Assembly (NCBI RefSeq): GCF_019695415.1
Contig: NZ_JAIFKJ010000259.1
Coordinates: 1 to 8,457, forward strand
Source: Thiohalocapsa sp.
GTDB lineage: Bacteria; Pseudomonadota; Gammaproteobacteria; Chromatiales; Chromatiaceae
DNA: 8,457 nt
Reading direction: 5' to 3'
A program made the position numbers and the translations under genes. Positions 1 through 5,630 of the stretch are shown here, one piece after another. The first letter of the stretch is position 1. Each line of letters begins with the position of its first letter. The notes below the pieces were generated by a model. The model ran no database searches, was not told where the DNA came from, and saw nothing but the letters and a program-made list of their open reading frames with translations.

Positions 1-12
1 TTCCGGCTCCGT

Positions 13-44
13 CTGATTTTTGGGCAGGATGCCCAATAAATCAG
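13..44. repeat. Long imperfect palindrome (hairpin), possible mobile-element end
   Basis: Bases 13-26 pair with 30-44 to give a 14-bp stem with one bulged base and a three-base GGA loop. The inner arm reads TTGGGCA-GGA-TGCCCAA and the outer arm CTGATTT/AAATCAG. The stem is AT-rich in its outer half, unlike the surrounding GC-rich DNA. It lies just before a truncated hsdM, and on the minus strand a GGGAGATGCTGATTTAT stretch (52-36) follows a TTAG tetramer (55-52), which resembles an insertion-sequence end next to a YTAR-type target. It could equally be the terminator of a gene to the left of the window or a dispersed REP-like element. The hairpin itself is certain; its nature is inferred. Confidence 0.5.
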
Positions 45-94
45 CATCTCCCTAAAGCGCTTTGTCACCCGCAAGCCCGGCAACGCGCAGACCG

Positions 95-263
95 ATGCCG
101 AGCCAGACGAAAGCCAGTGAGCCCCAGACCACCGCCCAGCAGCTCGCCGCCATCATCAAGACCGCGCGCAAGATCAAGCGCAAGGACAAGGGCCTGAACG
201 GCGACCTCGACCGCCTGCCGATGCTCACCTGGGTCAGGTTTCTGAAGTTCCTGGATGATGAAC
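95..263 (+). pseudogene. hsdM: Truncated N-terminus of type I restriction-modification DNA methyltransferase (HsdM)
   Basis: Only about 56 residues survive. From the ATG at 95 the reading begins MPSQTKAS, continues through TTAQQLAAIIKTARK, and reaches RKDKGLNGDLDRLPMLTW and FLKFLDD. This is the characteristic start of the N-terminal helical domain of HsdM modification subunits, which methylate adenine within a complex with HsdS. The family is normally around 500 residues and carries its SAM-binding and NPPF/Y catalytic motifs much further on; all of that is missing. After FLDD (about 263) the frame continues into low-complexity Ala/Arg/Pro residues with no family resemblance, so the match ends there. 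Two positions where I recall Met in relatives are Lys and Arg here (TARKIKRKDKG, WVRFLKF), suggesting drift as well as truncation. There is no clear ribosome binding site upstream. No hsdS or hsdR is present. Non-functional remnant. Confidence 0.8.
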
Positions 264-283
264 CTGCTGCAGCACGGCCTCGA

Positions 284-490
284 CTATCCGCGCATCGACC
301 CGGAATCGTCTCGGACCGCCATCGCGGCATCCATGATGGGCTTATCCATCAACCCGCGCAGAAACAGGATTGCATCGAACAAGTTGGACTTGCCGATGGC
401 ATTGGCGCCGGCGATGCAGATGAAGGGCTCGAGCGGCAGATCGACGCCGATCAGGTTCTTGAAGCCGTCGACACGCAGACGCGTCAGCAT
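284..490 (-). pseudogene. Truncated N-terminus of AAA/RecF-like ATP-binding protein
   Basis: The minus-strand frame from ATG at 490 gives 68 residues starting MLTRLRVDGFKNL, then a Walker A motif GANAIGKS at residues 28-35 followed by NLFDAILFL. This is the ABC-type ATPase N-terminus shared by RecF/SMC-like and OLD-like AAA proteins (AAA_15/AAA_21 type). These are often defence or DNA-repair ATPases of several hundred residues. The family-like sequence runs to about VRDDSGS (near 305), then a TAG stop appears at 284-286. The Q-loop, signature motif and Walker B are absent, so it cannot be a working ATPase. The start has a plausible purine-rich leader (GGTAGAG) upstream. The fragment points at the hsdM remnant and the two end within about 45 bp of each other, implying one deletion or rearrangement removed the rest of both genes. 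Confidence 0.75.
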
Positions 491-539
491 TGCGGCGCTC
501 TACCTTGTTACCGCTGCGCGCAAAGGTGTCAGCACGACG

Positions 540-1124
540 CTAGGCCGCCTCGGGGCGCAGGCGATGGCTCATCAGCAGCCAGAAGAGCCCGGCGCCCACC
601 AAGATGCCCACGGCATCCGCCGCCAGCGGCAGGGTCTTGTCCACCGCCGCCGCACCGCCGCCGCGAAACTCCCAGTAGAGGGCACCGGCTGCCGCGAGCG
701 CGAGGCCGAAGAGCGCGGTGCCGACCGGCGTAAGGCCGTGACGCCAATCGGACGGCATGGTGTGCAGCGAGAAGTGCAGGAAGACCAGCAGCAGCACCAG
801 CACGATGGCGGCGTTGATCCACAGCGACTCCGCCGCACCCCAGGCAGCGCGCTCTACAGCCGCGAGCGGGGCAACACACGCGAGGGCAAGAATGGGCAGG
901 GTGACGCTCATGTAGACGCGGATGCAGCGGGAGCGGAAGGCGTCCACGTAGGCCAATGCCAGGATGCCGCTGCCGGCGAAGATGAGGGCGCGGGACCAAT
1001 GTGCCGCATCCAGGCCGAGCAGCGCGGTCCGGGGCGCAAGCACGCCAATGCCGATGAGCACCACCGCCAGCAGTACGGTGAGGAGGAAGGGCAAGCGACG
1101 GCAGTCGGCCTGGGATTCGCTCAT
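540..1124 (-). CDS. Six-helix integral membrane protein, unrecognised
   Basis: This is a 194-residue protein of unknown function. It has six well separated hydrophobic segments at about residues 11-31, 44-63, 69-90, 101-120, 130-148 and 165-187, so it should span the inner membrane six times. Short charged loops (for example DAFRSRCIR and SHRLRPEAA) favour Arg. There is no catalytic motif I can name; the TM4 to loop segment has FLHFSLHTMPSDWRHG with three histidines. The ATG at 1124 is supported by an AGAGG Shine-Dalgarno sequence seven bases upstream, one of the better ribosome binding sites in the window. It lies 134 bases downstream of typA on the same strand, and the spacer contains inverted repeats, so it may or may not be co-transcribed. 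A plus-strand ORF overlapping it is a high-GC shadow. The real gene is favoured by its TM pattern and RBS. Confidence 0.8.
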   Translation of the reverse strand: MSESQADCRRLPFLLTVLLAVVLIGIGVLAPRTALLGLDAAHWSRALIFAGSGILALAYVDAFRSRCIRVYMSVTLPILALACVAPLAAVERAAWGAAESLWINAAIVLVLLLVFLHFSLHTMPSDWRHGLTPVGTALFGLALAAAGALYWEFRGGGAAAVDKTLPLAADAVGILVGAGLFWLLMSHRLRPEAA

Positions 1125-1183
1125 TGGGAAGCCTCTTTTGGGGAACAGTGTCGCGCGAAGAACCTACTGATGCCTTTTCTCTT

Positions 1184-1211
1184 CCTCGAAGCTCGCCCCT
1201 CGAAGCTCGCT
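1184..1211. repeat. 14-bp tandem direct repeat (two copies)
   Basis: CCTCGAAGCTCGCC (1184-1197) is followed immediately by CCTCGAAGCTCGCT (1198-1211), differing only in the last base. It lies in the gap between typA and the membrane-protein gene, just upstream of that gene's leader. The role is unknown. It may be a simple slippage duplication or a small variable-number repeat. Confidence 0.75.
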
Positions 1212-1214
1212 GCT

Positions 1215-1254
1215 CTCCGCCATAGACGGAGCCCGCGGCGGTCGCGAAGGGCTC
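1215..1254 (-). terminator. Inverted repeats downstream of typA, terminator-like
   Basis: Two alternative hairpins overlap just after the typA stop codon (1259-1261). GAGCCC (1229-1234) pairs with GGGCTC (1249-1254) across a 14-base loop. CTCCG (1215-1219) pairs with CGGAG (1227-1231) across a seven-base loop. Neither is followed by a T run on the minus strand, so a classical intrinsic terminator is not supported. They could attenuate readthrough or stabilise the 3' end of the typA message. Confidence 0.3.
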
Positions 1255-1258
1255 GCGG

Positions 1259-3082
1259 CTAACCTCGCCCCGCCCGCTTGCGCTCGTGCTCCTTCAGGAA
1301 GCGCTTGCGGATGCGAATGGCGCTGGGCGTCACCTCCACCAGCTCGTCGTCCTCGATGAACTCCAGCGCCTGCTCCAGGCTGAACTTGATGGGGGGCGTG
1401 AGGAGAATGTTCTCATCTGAGCCGGCGGCGCGGATGTTGGTGAGCTGCTTGGCCTTGAGCGGGTTGACGACCAAATCATTGTCACGGGAGTGAATGCCGA
1501 CCACCTGCCCTTCGTAGACCTCGTCGCCGGGCGAGACCAGCATGCGCCCGCGCTCCTGGAGGTTGAACAAGGCATAACCCAGCACCTTGCCCTGGGCGTT
1601 GGAGATCATGGCGCCGTTGCGCCGGGGCGCGATGCCGCCCTGATTCGCCGGTCCGTAGTGGTCGAAAATGTGATGCTTTAGACCGGTGCCGGAGGTGAGA
1701 GTCATGAACTCGGTCTGGAAGCCGATGAGCCCGCGCGACGGGATCTGGTAGTCGAGCCGTACCCGCCCCTTGCCGTCCGGCACCATGTCCTTGAGCTCGC
1801 CGCGGCGCTCCCCCAGCGCCTGCATGATGGCGCCCTGGCTGGTCTCCTCCAGGTCCACGGTGAGCAGCTCATAGGGCTCGCAGATCTTGCCATCGACCTC
1901 GCGGAAGATGACCTCTGGCCGAGACACGGCGAGCTCATAACCCTCCCGGCGCATGTTCTCGATCAGGATGGACAGATGCAGCTCGCCGCGGCCGGACACC
2001 CGGAACTTCTCCGGGTCCGTGCCCTCTTCCACCCGCAGTGCGACGTTGGAGATCAGCTCCCGCTCCAACCGATCCTTGAGCTGACGGCTGGTCAGATACT
2101 TGCCCTCGCGCCCGGCGAAGGGCGAGGTGTTCACCTGGAAGGTCATGCTCACGGTCGGCTCGTCCACCGACAACGGCGGCAGCGCCTCCACGGCCTCCGG
2201 GTCGCAGAGGGTGTCCGAGACGTTGGGCGCCTCGATGCCGGTGATGGCGACGATGTCTCCGGCGCCGGCCTCCTTCACCTCGAAGCGCTCCAGGCCCAGA
2301 TAGCCGTAGACCAGGCCGATCTTGGCCCGCTGGCGGTCACCGTCGCGCTTCACAACGATGACCTGCTGATTGGGCTTGACGCTGCCGCGCTGGATGCGGC
2401 CGATGGCGATGGCACCGACGAAGGAGCTGTAGTCGAGCGTCGAGACCTGCATCCGGAAAGGCCCCGAGGGGTCCACGTCTGGTGCCGGGCAGTGCTCGAC
2501 GATGGCCTCGAGCAGCGGCGTCATGTCGCCGCCGGAGACCGTATCCTCCAACCCGGCGTACCCATGAATCGCGGAGGCGTAGACGATGGGGAAGTCCAGC
2601 TGCTCATCGCTCGCGCCGAGCTGGTCGAACAGATCGAACACCTGATCGATGACCCAGTCCGCACGCGCTCCCGGCTTGTCGATTTTGTTGACGACGACGA
2701 TGGGCCGCAGCCCGTGCTGAAAGGCCTTGGCCGTCACGAAGCGGGTCTGCGGCATCGGCCCCTCCTGGGCGTCCACCAAGAGCAGCACCGAGTCCACCAT
2801 CGACAGCACCCGCTCTACCTCACCGCCGAAGTCCGCATGCCCGGGGGTGTCGACAATGTTGATGCGATAGTTGGCGCCATCCAAAGACACGTCGAGCGCC
2901 GTGTTCTTCGATAGGATGGTGATGCCCCGTTCCTTCTCCAGGTCGTTGGAGTCCATCACCCGCTCCACGGGGCCGAAGCGCTCGCCGAGCGTGCCGGACT
3001 GCTGCAGCAGCTTGTCCACCAGCGTGGTCTTACCATGATCCACGTGGGCGATGATGGCGATGTTGCGGAGGTTGTCGATCAC
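1259..3082 (-). CDS. typA: Ribosome-associated translational GTPase TypA/BipA
   Basis: TypA/BipA is an EF-G-like GTPase that binds the 70S ribosome, assists large-subunit assembly and affects stress, cold and virulence responses. Numbered from the chosen start, the protein has 607 residues, the usual family length. G1 is AHVDHGKT (12-19), G2 includes ERGIT (51-55), G3 is DTPGH (78-82), G4 is NKID (132-135) and G5 is SAIHG (170-174). EF-G-like beta-barrel and alpha/beta domains follow, including SGRGELHLSILIE and the BipA-specific C-terminus ending IRIRKRFLKEHERKRAGRG. The start is taken as GTG at 3082 because family members begin with the equivalent of M-I-x-x-LRNIAIIAHVDHGKT. Another GTG at 3133 would add 17 Ala/Pro/Arg-rich residues without family resemblance. 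Neither start has a clear Shine-Dalgarno sequence. The 569-base region upstream contains a candidate promoter. Confidence 0.97.
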   Translation of the reverse strand: MIDNLRNIAIIAHVDHGKTTLVDKLLQQSGTLGERFGPVERVMDSNDLEKERGITILSKNTALDVSLDGANYRINIVDTPGHADFGGEVERVLSMVDSVLLLVDAQEGPMPQTRFVTAKAFQHGLRPIVVVNKIDKPGARADWVIDQVFDLFDQLGASDEQLDFPIVYASAIHGYAGLEDTVSGGDMTPLLEAIVEHCPAPDVDPSGPFRMQVSTLDYSSFVGAIAIGRIQRGSVKPNQQVIVVKRDGDRQRAKIGLVYGYLGLERFEVKEAGAGDIVAITGIEAPNVSDTLCDPEAVEALPPLSVDEPTVSMTFQVNTSPFAGREGKYLTSRQLKDRLERELISNVALRVEEGTDPEKFRVSGRGELHLSILIENMRREGYELAVSRPEVIFREVDGKICEPYELLTVDLEETSQGAIMQALGERRGELKDMVPDGKGRVRLDYQIPSRGLIGFQTEFMTLTSGTGLKHHIFDHYGPANQGGIAPRRNGAMISNAQGKVLGYALFNLQERGRMLVSPGDEVYEGQVVGIHSRDNDLVVNPLKAKQLTNIRAAGSDENILLTPPIKFSLEQALEFIEDDELVEVTPSAIRIRKRFLKEHERKRAGRG

Positions 3083-3234
3083 GTTAGAGGGAGTCCGGGG
3101 CTCGGTTCGGGCAGCGGCTGTCGCAGGATGCACGTCGCGGTGGACGGTGCTGTCCGGTCAACGAATACGCTTAAAGACGGTGGTGCGAGATGGTGGTGCG
3201 CACGGCGCCAGCACGGCGCTCCGACGAGCCCCCC

Positions 3235-3240
3235 AGTATA
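3235..3240 (-). promoter_or_regulatory. Candidate -10 element of the typA promoter
   Basis: On the minus strand the hexamer TATACT sits in the context GGGCTATACTGGGG, a five-of-six match to the sigma-70 -10 consensus TATAAT, about 150 bases before the typA start. It is the best -10-like hexamer I see close to the gene in this GC-rich stretch. No good -35 (TTGACA-like) sequence lies 16-18 bases upstream; the nearest TTGCCC is 25 bases away. A short inverted repeat GCCCG/CGGGC (3251-3255 and 3265-3269) lies where the -35 would be and could be an operator. If used, it would give a leader of roughly 140-150 nt. Confidence 0.4.
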
Positions 3241-3415
3241 GCCCGAACCTGCCCGTGACCGACGCGGGCAAGGACGAAATCGGCACCGATGCCAGCCCAC
3301 ACCGAAGCTGCGCATGCCTTAACAGCGACTTGGCGACAATACCTAAGACAGGTTCTTCCATGTCACAGGCAAGGCATTTGATCGTCATCAATTCTTCGCA
3401 TTCGCCAACAGACCC

Positions 3416-3436
3416 TGTGGACAAACTTGTGGACAA
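3416..3436. promoter_or_regulatory. Pair of DnaA-box-like nonamers
   Basis: TGTGGACAA occurs at 3416-3424 and again at 3428-3436, starts 12 bases apart and in the same orientation. The complement is TTGTCCACA, the DnaA box form favoured in GC-rich genomes and one mismatch from TTATCCACA. A third related nonamer, TGTGCACAA, is at 3596-3604. Clustered boxes can mark an origin, a DnaA titration site or DnaA-controlled transcription. Which applies cannot be told from the window; dnaA, dnaN and mnmG are not here. Confidence 0.45.
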
Positions 3437-3560
3437 TACTTGTGAGAAGGCGCTAAACCCTGGAAAACATGGGCCAGGCGCTGGATTGTAGTGTCCGTGA
3501 CCAGCGCTCTAGATCATTGTTCTAAAAGGGCTTTCGTCATGTCGACCGGCGCCGAGCTCT

Positions 3561-3587
3561 GAGGCCGGAGCGAAACCTCCCGGCCTC
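3561..3587 (-). terminator. Strong GC hairpin after the envelope cluster
   Basis: GAGGCCGGAG (3561-3570) pairs with CTCCCGGCCTC (3577-3587), giving ten base pairs with one bulged C and the six-base loop CGAAAC. It lies about 65 bases beyond the stop of the LPG-synthase-like gene, where the minus-strand transcript should end, and before the typA promoter region. There is no adjacent T tract on the minus strand, so intrinsic termination would be atypical; an RNA 3'-end stabiliser or Rho-assisted stop is also possible. Confidence 0.45.
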
Positions 3588-3595
3588 GGCTCACC

Positions 3596-3604
3596 TGTGC
3601 ACAA
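3596..3604. promoter_or_regulatory. Third DnaA-box-like nonamer
   Basis: TGTGCACAA (complement TTGTGCACA) matches the TTWTNCACA DnaA box at all but the third position. It is 172 bases from the start of the second box of the pair at 3416-3436 and in the same gene-free region. As a single near-match it carries little weight; its interest comes from the clustering. Confidence 0.3.
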
Positions 3605-3651
3605 CCGAGAGCGATGGAACGTAAAAGGGATGTCCTGTCAACAGCCGTGCA

Positions 3652-4635
3652 TCAGTGCTCGGCCCCCGCAGCGCCGCTCCAAGAGCCCGGCCGCACCGGC
3701 AGCAACAGCGCCACCGCGCCCAACAGCAAAGTGGTGCCGAGCAGGAACAGGTGCAGGTTGACCGCGCCCGCCAGCGCAGCCTCGACCCCCACACCCAAGG
3801 GCACCATCGCGGCCATGCCTGTCAGCTCATAGGAGCCCGCGCCGGCAATACCGTGGAACGGCAGCACGCTCGAAAGCTCAGCCCCCAGCACGCCCGCCAA
3901 ACGTTGCCAGAGGGCAGCATCGACGAAGTGTCCGAGCACCAGCGCAAAGGCCAGCAGCTTGGCGGTCCAAGACAGGACGGTCCACAGATAGAGCCGATAC
4001 AGCCGCCAGGTCTCCCCCGGAGCGGCGTCCAGCAGAAAGCGCAGCACGGCGCGCATACGGCCGAAGGGCAATCGCATGATCCAACCGCTGCGGCGAATGA
4101 CGAGCCCGAGCGGCACCAGCGCCAACCAGAGCACAGCGAGCAGCAGCCACCACCAGCTCGGCAGCCGCAGCCACAGCGCCACGACGGCTGCCAGCACCAG
4201 GCAATGCAAGTCCATGAGCCGGATCCACAAGAGCGACGCTCCGGAGGCCAAAAACCCCTGACCGAAATAACGGCGCATGAGCCAAGGGAAAGCCACCTCG
4301 CCGACGCGCATCGGCAGCAGATTGTTGGCCGTGTTGTGCAGTATCGACAGCCGCAGCACCGCCGGGAAGCGCCCCGCCACCAGTGGGCCGAAGTAGTCGT
4401 ACACCCGAAGCCCCCGCAACGCATAGCTCGCCGCCGTCAGTGCGAAGGCACCCGCGAGCAGCCCGGGCGAGATCGTGCGCCAAGGCGCAAGCAGCGCCTG
4501 AAAGCCAACCCGGTGCTCCACAGCGATGATCAGCCCCAACAGCAACGTGATGCCGATCAGCCAGTCCCGTGGCCGGCCGAGACGCGGCGGCCGCGGCAGG
4601 CGGCCGCCCGCTCGAGCGCTCGGCGGCTCGCTCAT
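3652..4635 (-). CDS. LPG-synthase-transmembrane-family (UPF0104-like) membrane protein
   Basis: This 327-residue polytopic inner-membrane protein begins with a short basic Pro/Arg-rich tail (about 1-24), followed by around seven or eight hydrophobic segments (about 25-39, 54-73, 96-104, 130-157, 160-180, 215-237, 246-262, 285-313). Two stretches fit the family that includes the transmembrane half of MprF (lysylphosphatidylglycerol synthase/flippase) and AglD-type proteins: NTANNLLPMRVGEV (101-114) and LPFHGIAGAGSYE (258-270). It lacks the C-terminal aminoacyl-transferase domain of full MprF, so it is unlikely to make lysyl-PG alone. A role in lipid transport or glycolipid handling is an inference from the family. 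Its ATG overlaps the stop of the acyltransferase gene as ATGA (4632-4635), indicating translational coupling. No strong Shine-Dalgarno sequence of its own is seen. Confidence 0.85.
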   Translation of the reverse strand: MSEPPSARAGGRLPRPPRLGRPRDWLIGITLLLGLIIAVEHRVGFQALLAPWRTISPGLLAGAFALTAASYALRGLRVYDYFGPLVAGRFPAVLRLSILHNTANNLLPMRVGEVAFPWLMRRYFGQGFLASGASLLWIRLMDLHCLVLAAVVALWLRLPSWWWLLLAVLWLALVPLGLVIRRSGWIMRLPFGRMRAVLRFLLDAAPGETWRLYRLYLWTVLSWTAKLLAFALVLGHFVDAALWQRLAGVLGAELSSVLPFHGIAGAGSYELTGMAAMVPLGVGVEAALAGAVNLHLFLLGTTLLLGAVALLLPVRPGSWSGAAGAEH

Positions 4636-5630
4636 GGTCCGACACCGCCTGCACGCTGACGCGCCAGGCGCCGCCGCTCGCGGCGGCGCGACGCCGGATA
4701 GATGGGCGGCGCCCCCGCCGGGCGCGTCTTGAAGCGCCTGTGCACCCAGAAATACTGTGCCGGCATGCTGGCGAGACGCTGCTCGATGACCTGGTTCATG
4801 CGCGCCGTGTCTGCGGCCTCGTCACCGCTCGGGAAGTCCGCGAGCGGCGCCTCGAAGCAGAGCTCCAGTCCCTGCCCCCTTGGCAGAAAGCGCGCGAAGG
4901 TCGGGATCACCGCGGCACCGGCGAGCCGGGCGATGCGCCCCAGTGTCGGCACGGTCGCTGCCGGCACCCCACAGAAGGGCACGAAGATGCCGCGCCTCGG
5001 CCCCGGGTCCTGGTCCGGCAGGTAGAAGAACGGCGTGCCGCTGCGGATGCGGCGGATCAGCGCGCGCAGATCGTCGCTGCGCTCCACCGGCACGCTGCCG
5101 AAGCGGGTACGCCCGTGGCGCACCTGGGCATCCAGGACCGGATCGCGGATGCGTTGATACATGTACATGCCGGGATGCACCAGGGCGGTGAAGGCGGTGC
5201 CGCCAAGCTCCAGACCCACGAAGTGCGGCACCAGCACGATCAGCGGCCGGCCGTGGCGGAGACGCGCGTCGACATGCTCCAAGCCCACGATACGCACGAT
5301 CCGCTGCAGGCGCCGACGTCCGGCATGCCAGCTCAGGCCCTGGCACACCGCGGCGACACCGAGCCAGCCGAAGTGCGAGCGCACCAGCCGAGCGCGTGCG
5401 CGGTCATCGAGCTGCGGCTGGCACAGCGCCACATTGGTGCGGGCCACAGCCCGCCGCCCGGGCAGGAGAAGCCAGCCGAGACGCCCCAGCGCATGGCCAA
5501 GGGCCCACAGCAGCGGAAACGGCAGCCATGCCAGAAGGGAGAAGAAGCCCACCGCGAGCCAGGCGGGCCAATGCCGCGGCGTCCAGAGCCGCGGCTTATT
5601 CGAACCAGGCCCGCTCGATGCGCTCGACAT
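4632..5630 (-). CDS. lpxL: LpxL/HtrB-family lipid A late acyltransferase
   Basis: Enzymes of this family transfer an acyl chain from acyl-ACP to the Kdo2-lipid A precursor at the cytoplasmic face of the inner membrane. From ATG 5630 the protein has 332 residues. There is an N-terminal hydrophobic anchor (about 20-57), then RTNVALCQPQL (64-74) matching the family's N-x-x-x-C-F/Q-P pattern. The catalytic HX4E motif follows as HFVGLE (His136, Glu141), with LPDQDPGPRRGIFVPFCG (204-221) and the closing YFWVHRRFKTRP (293-304). All are hallmarks of Lip_A_acyltrans. The C-terminal 28 residues are Arg-rich and extra. The longer open frame to 5759 is only overlap with the upstream gene. The chosen start overlaps that gene by 35 bases and has no good Shine-Dalgarno sequence, so reinitiation is likely. 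LpxM, LpxP or an ornithine-lipid-type acyltransferase cannot be excluded on sequence alone. Confidence 0.9.
   Translation of the reverse strand: MSSASSGPGSNKPRLWTPRHWPAWLAVGFFSLLAWLPFPLLWALGHALGRLGWLLLPGRRAVARTNVALCQPQLDDRARARLVRSHFGWLGVAAVCQGLSWHAGRRRLQRIVRIVGLEHVDARLRHGRPLIVLVPHFVGLELGGTAFTALVHPGMYMYQRIRDPVLDAQVRHGRTRFGSVPVERSDDLRALIRRIRSGTPFFYLPDQDPGPRRGIFVPFCGVPAATVPTLGRIARLAGAAVIPTFARFLPRGQGLELCFEAPLADFPSGDEAADTARMNQVIEQRLASMPAQYFWVHRRFKTRPAGAPPIYPASRRRERRRLARQRAGGVGP

Larger units (their letters stand above)
3083..3651. other. Gene-free region upstream of typA
   Basis: This 569-base interval has no convincing coding sequence. The open frames in it (for example minus 3436-3158, about 92 codons, and plus 3051-3491) have no recognisable motif, no ribosome binding site and no hydrophobic or domain pattern. 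Its middle part (about 3340-3540) is visibly richer in A+T than the flanking genes. It holds a candidate typA promoter, three DnaA-box-like nonamers, two GATC sites (3380-3383, 3512-3515), a 7-bp inverted repeat GCGCTGG/CCAGCGC (3478-3484 and 3501-3507), and a strong hairpin near 3561-3587. Confidence 0.7.

Noticed and set aside
95..490. A functional novel defence system made of HsdM and ATPase pieces
   Set aside because: Both pieces lack catalytic cores (no SAM-binding or NPPF/Y motif, no Walker B), so the locus cannot work as found.
255..1262. Long plus-strand open frame of 335 codons
   Set aside because: It is antisense to the six-helix membrane protein and the ATPase remnant, is Arg/Gln/Gly-rich low-complexity, and has no motif or ribosome binding site; typical of GC-rich shadow frames.
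1976..2914. Plus-strand open frame of 312 codons inside typA
   Set aside because: Fully antisense to the conserved typA coding region; His/Asp/Arg-rich without domain features.
3158..3436. Minus-strand 92-codon frame upstream of typA
   Set aside because: No ribosome binding site, no conserved motif, ends in low-complexity Pro/Arg residues and overlaps the promoter candidate; probably untranslated leader.
3416..3604. Assigning the DnaA-box cluster as the chromosomal origin
   Set aside because: Only three near-consensus boxes, no dnaA, dnaN or mnmG nearby, and no skew data; reported as a finding only.
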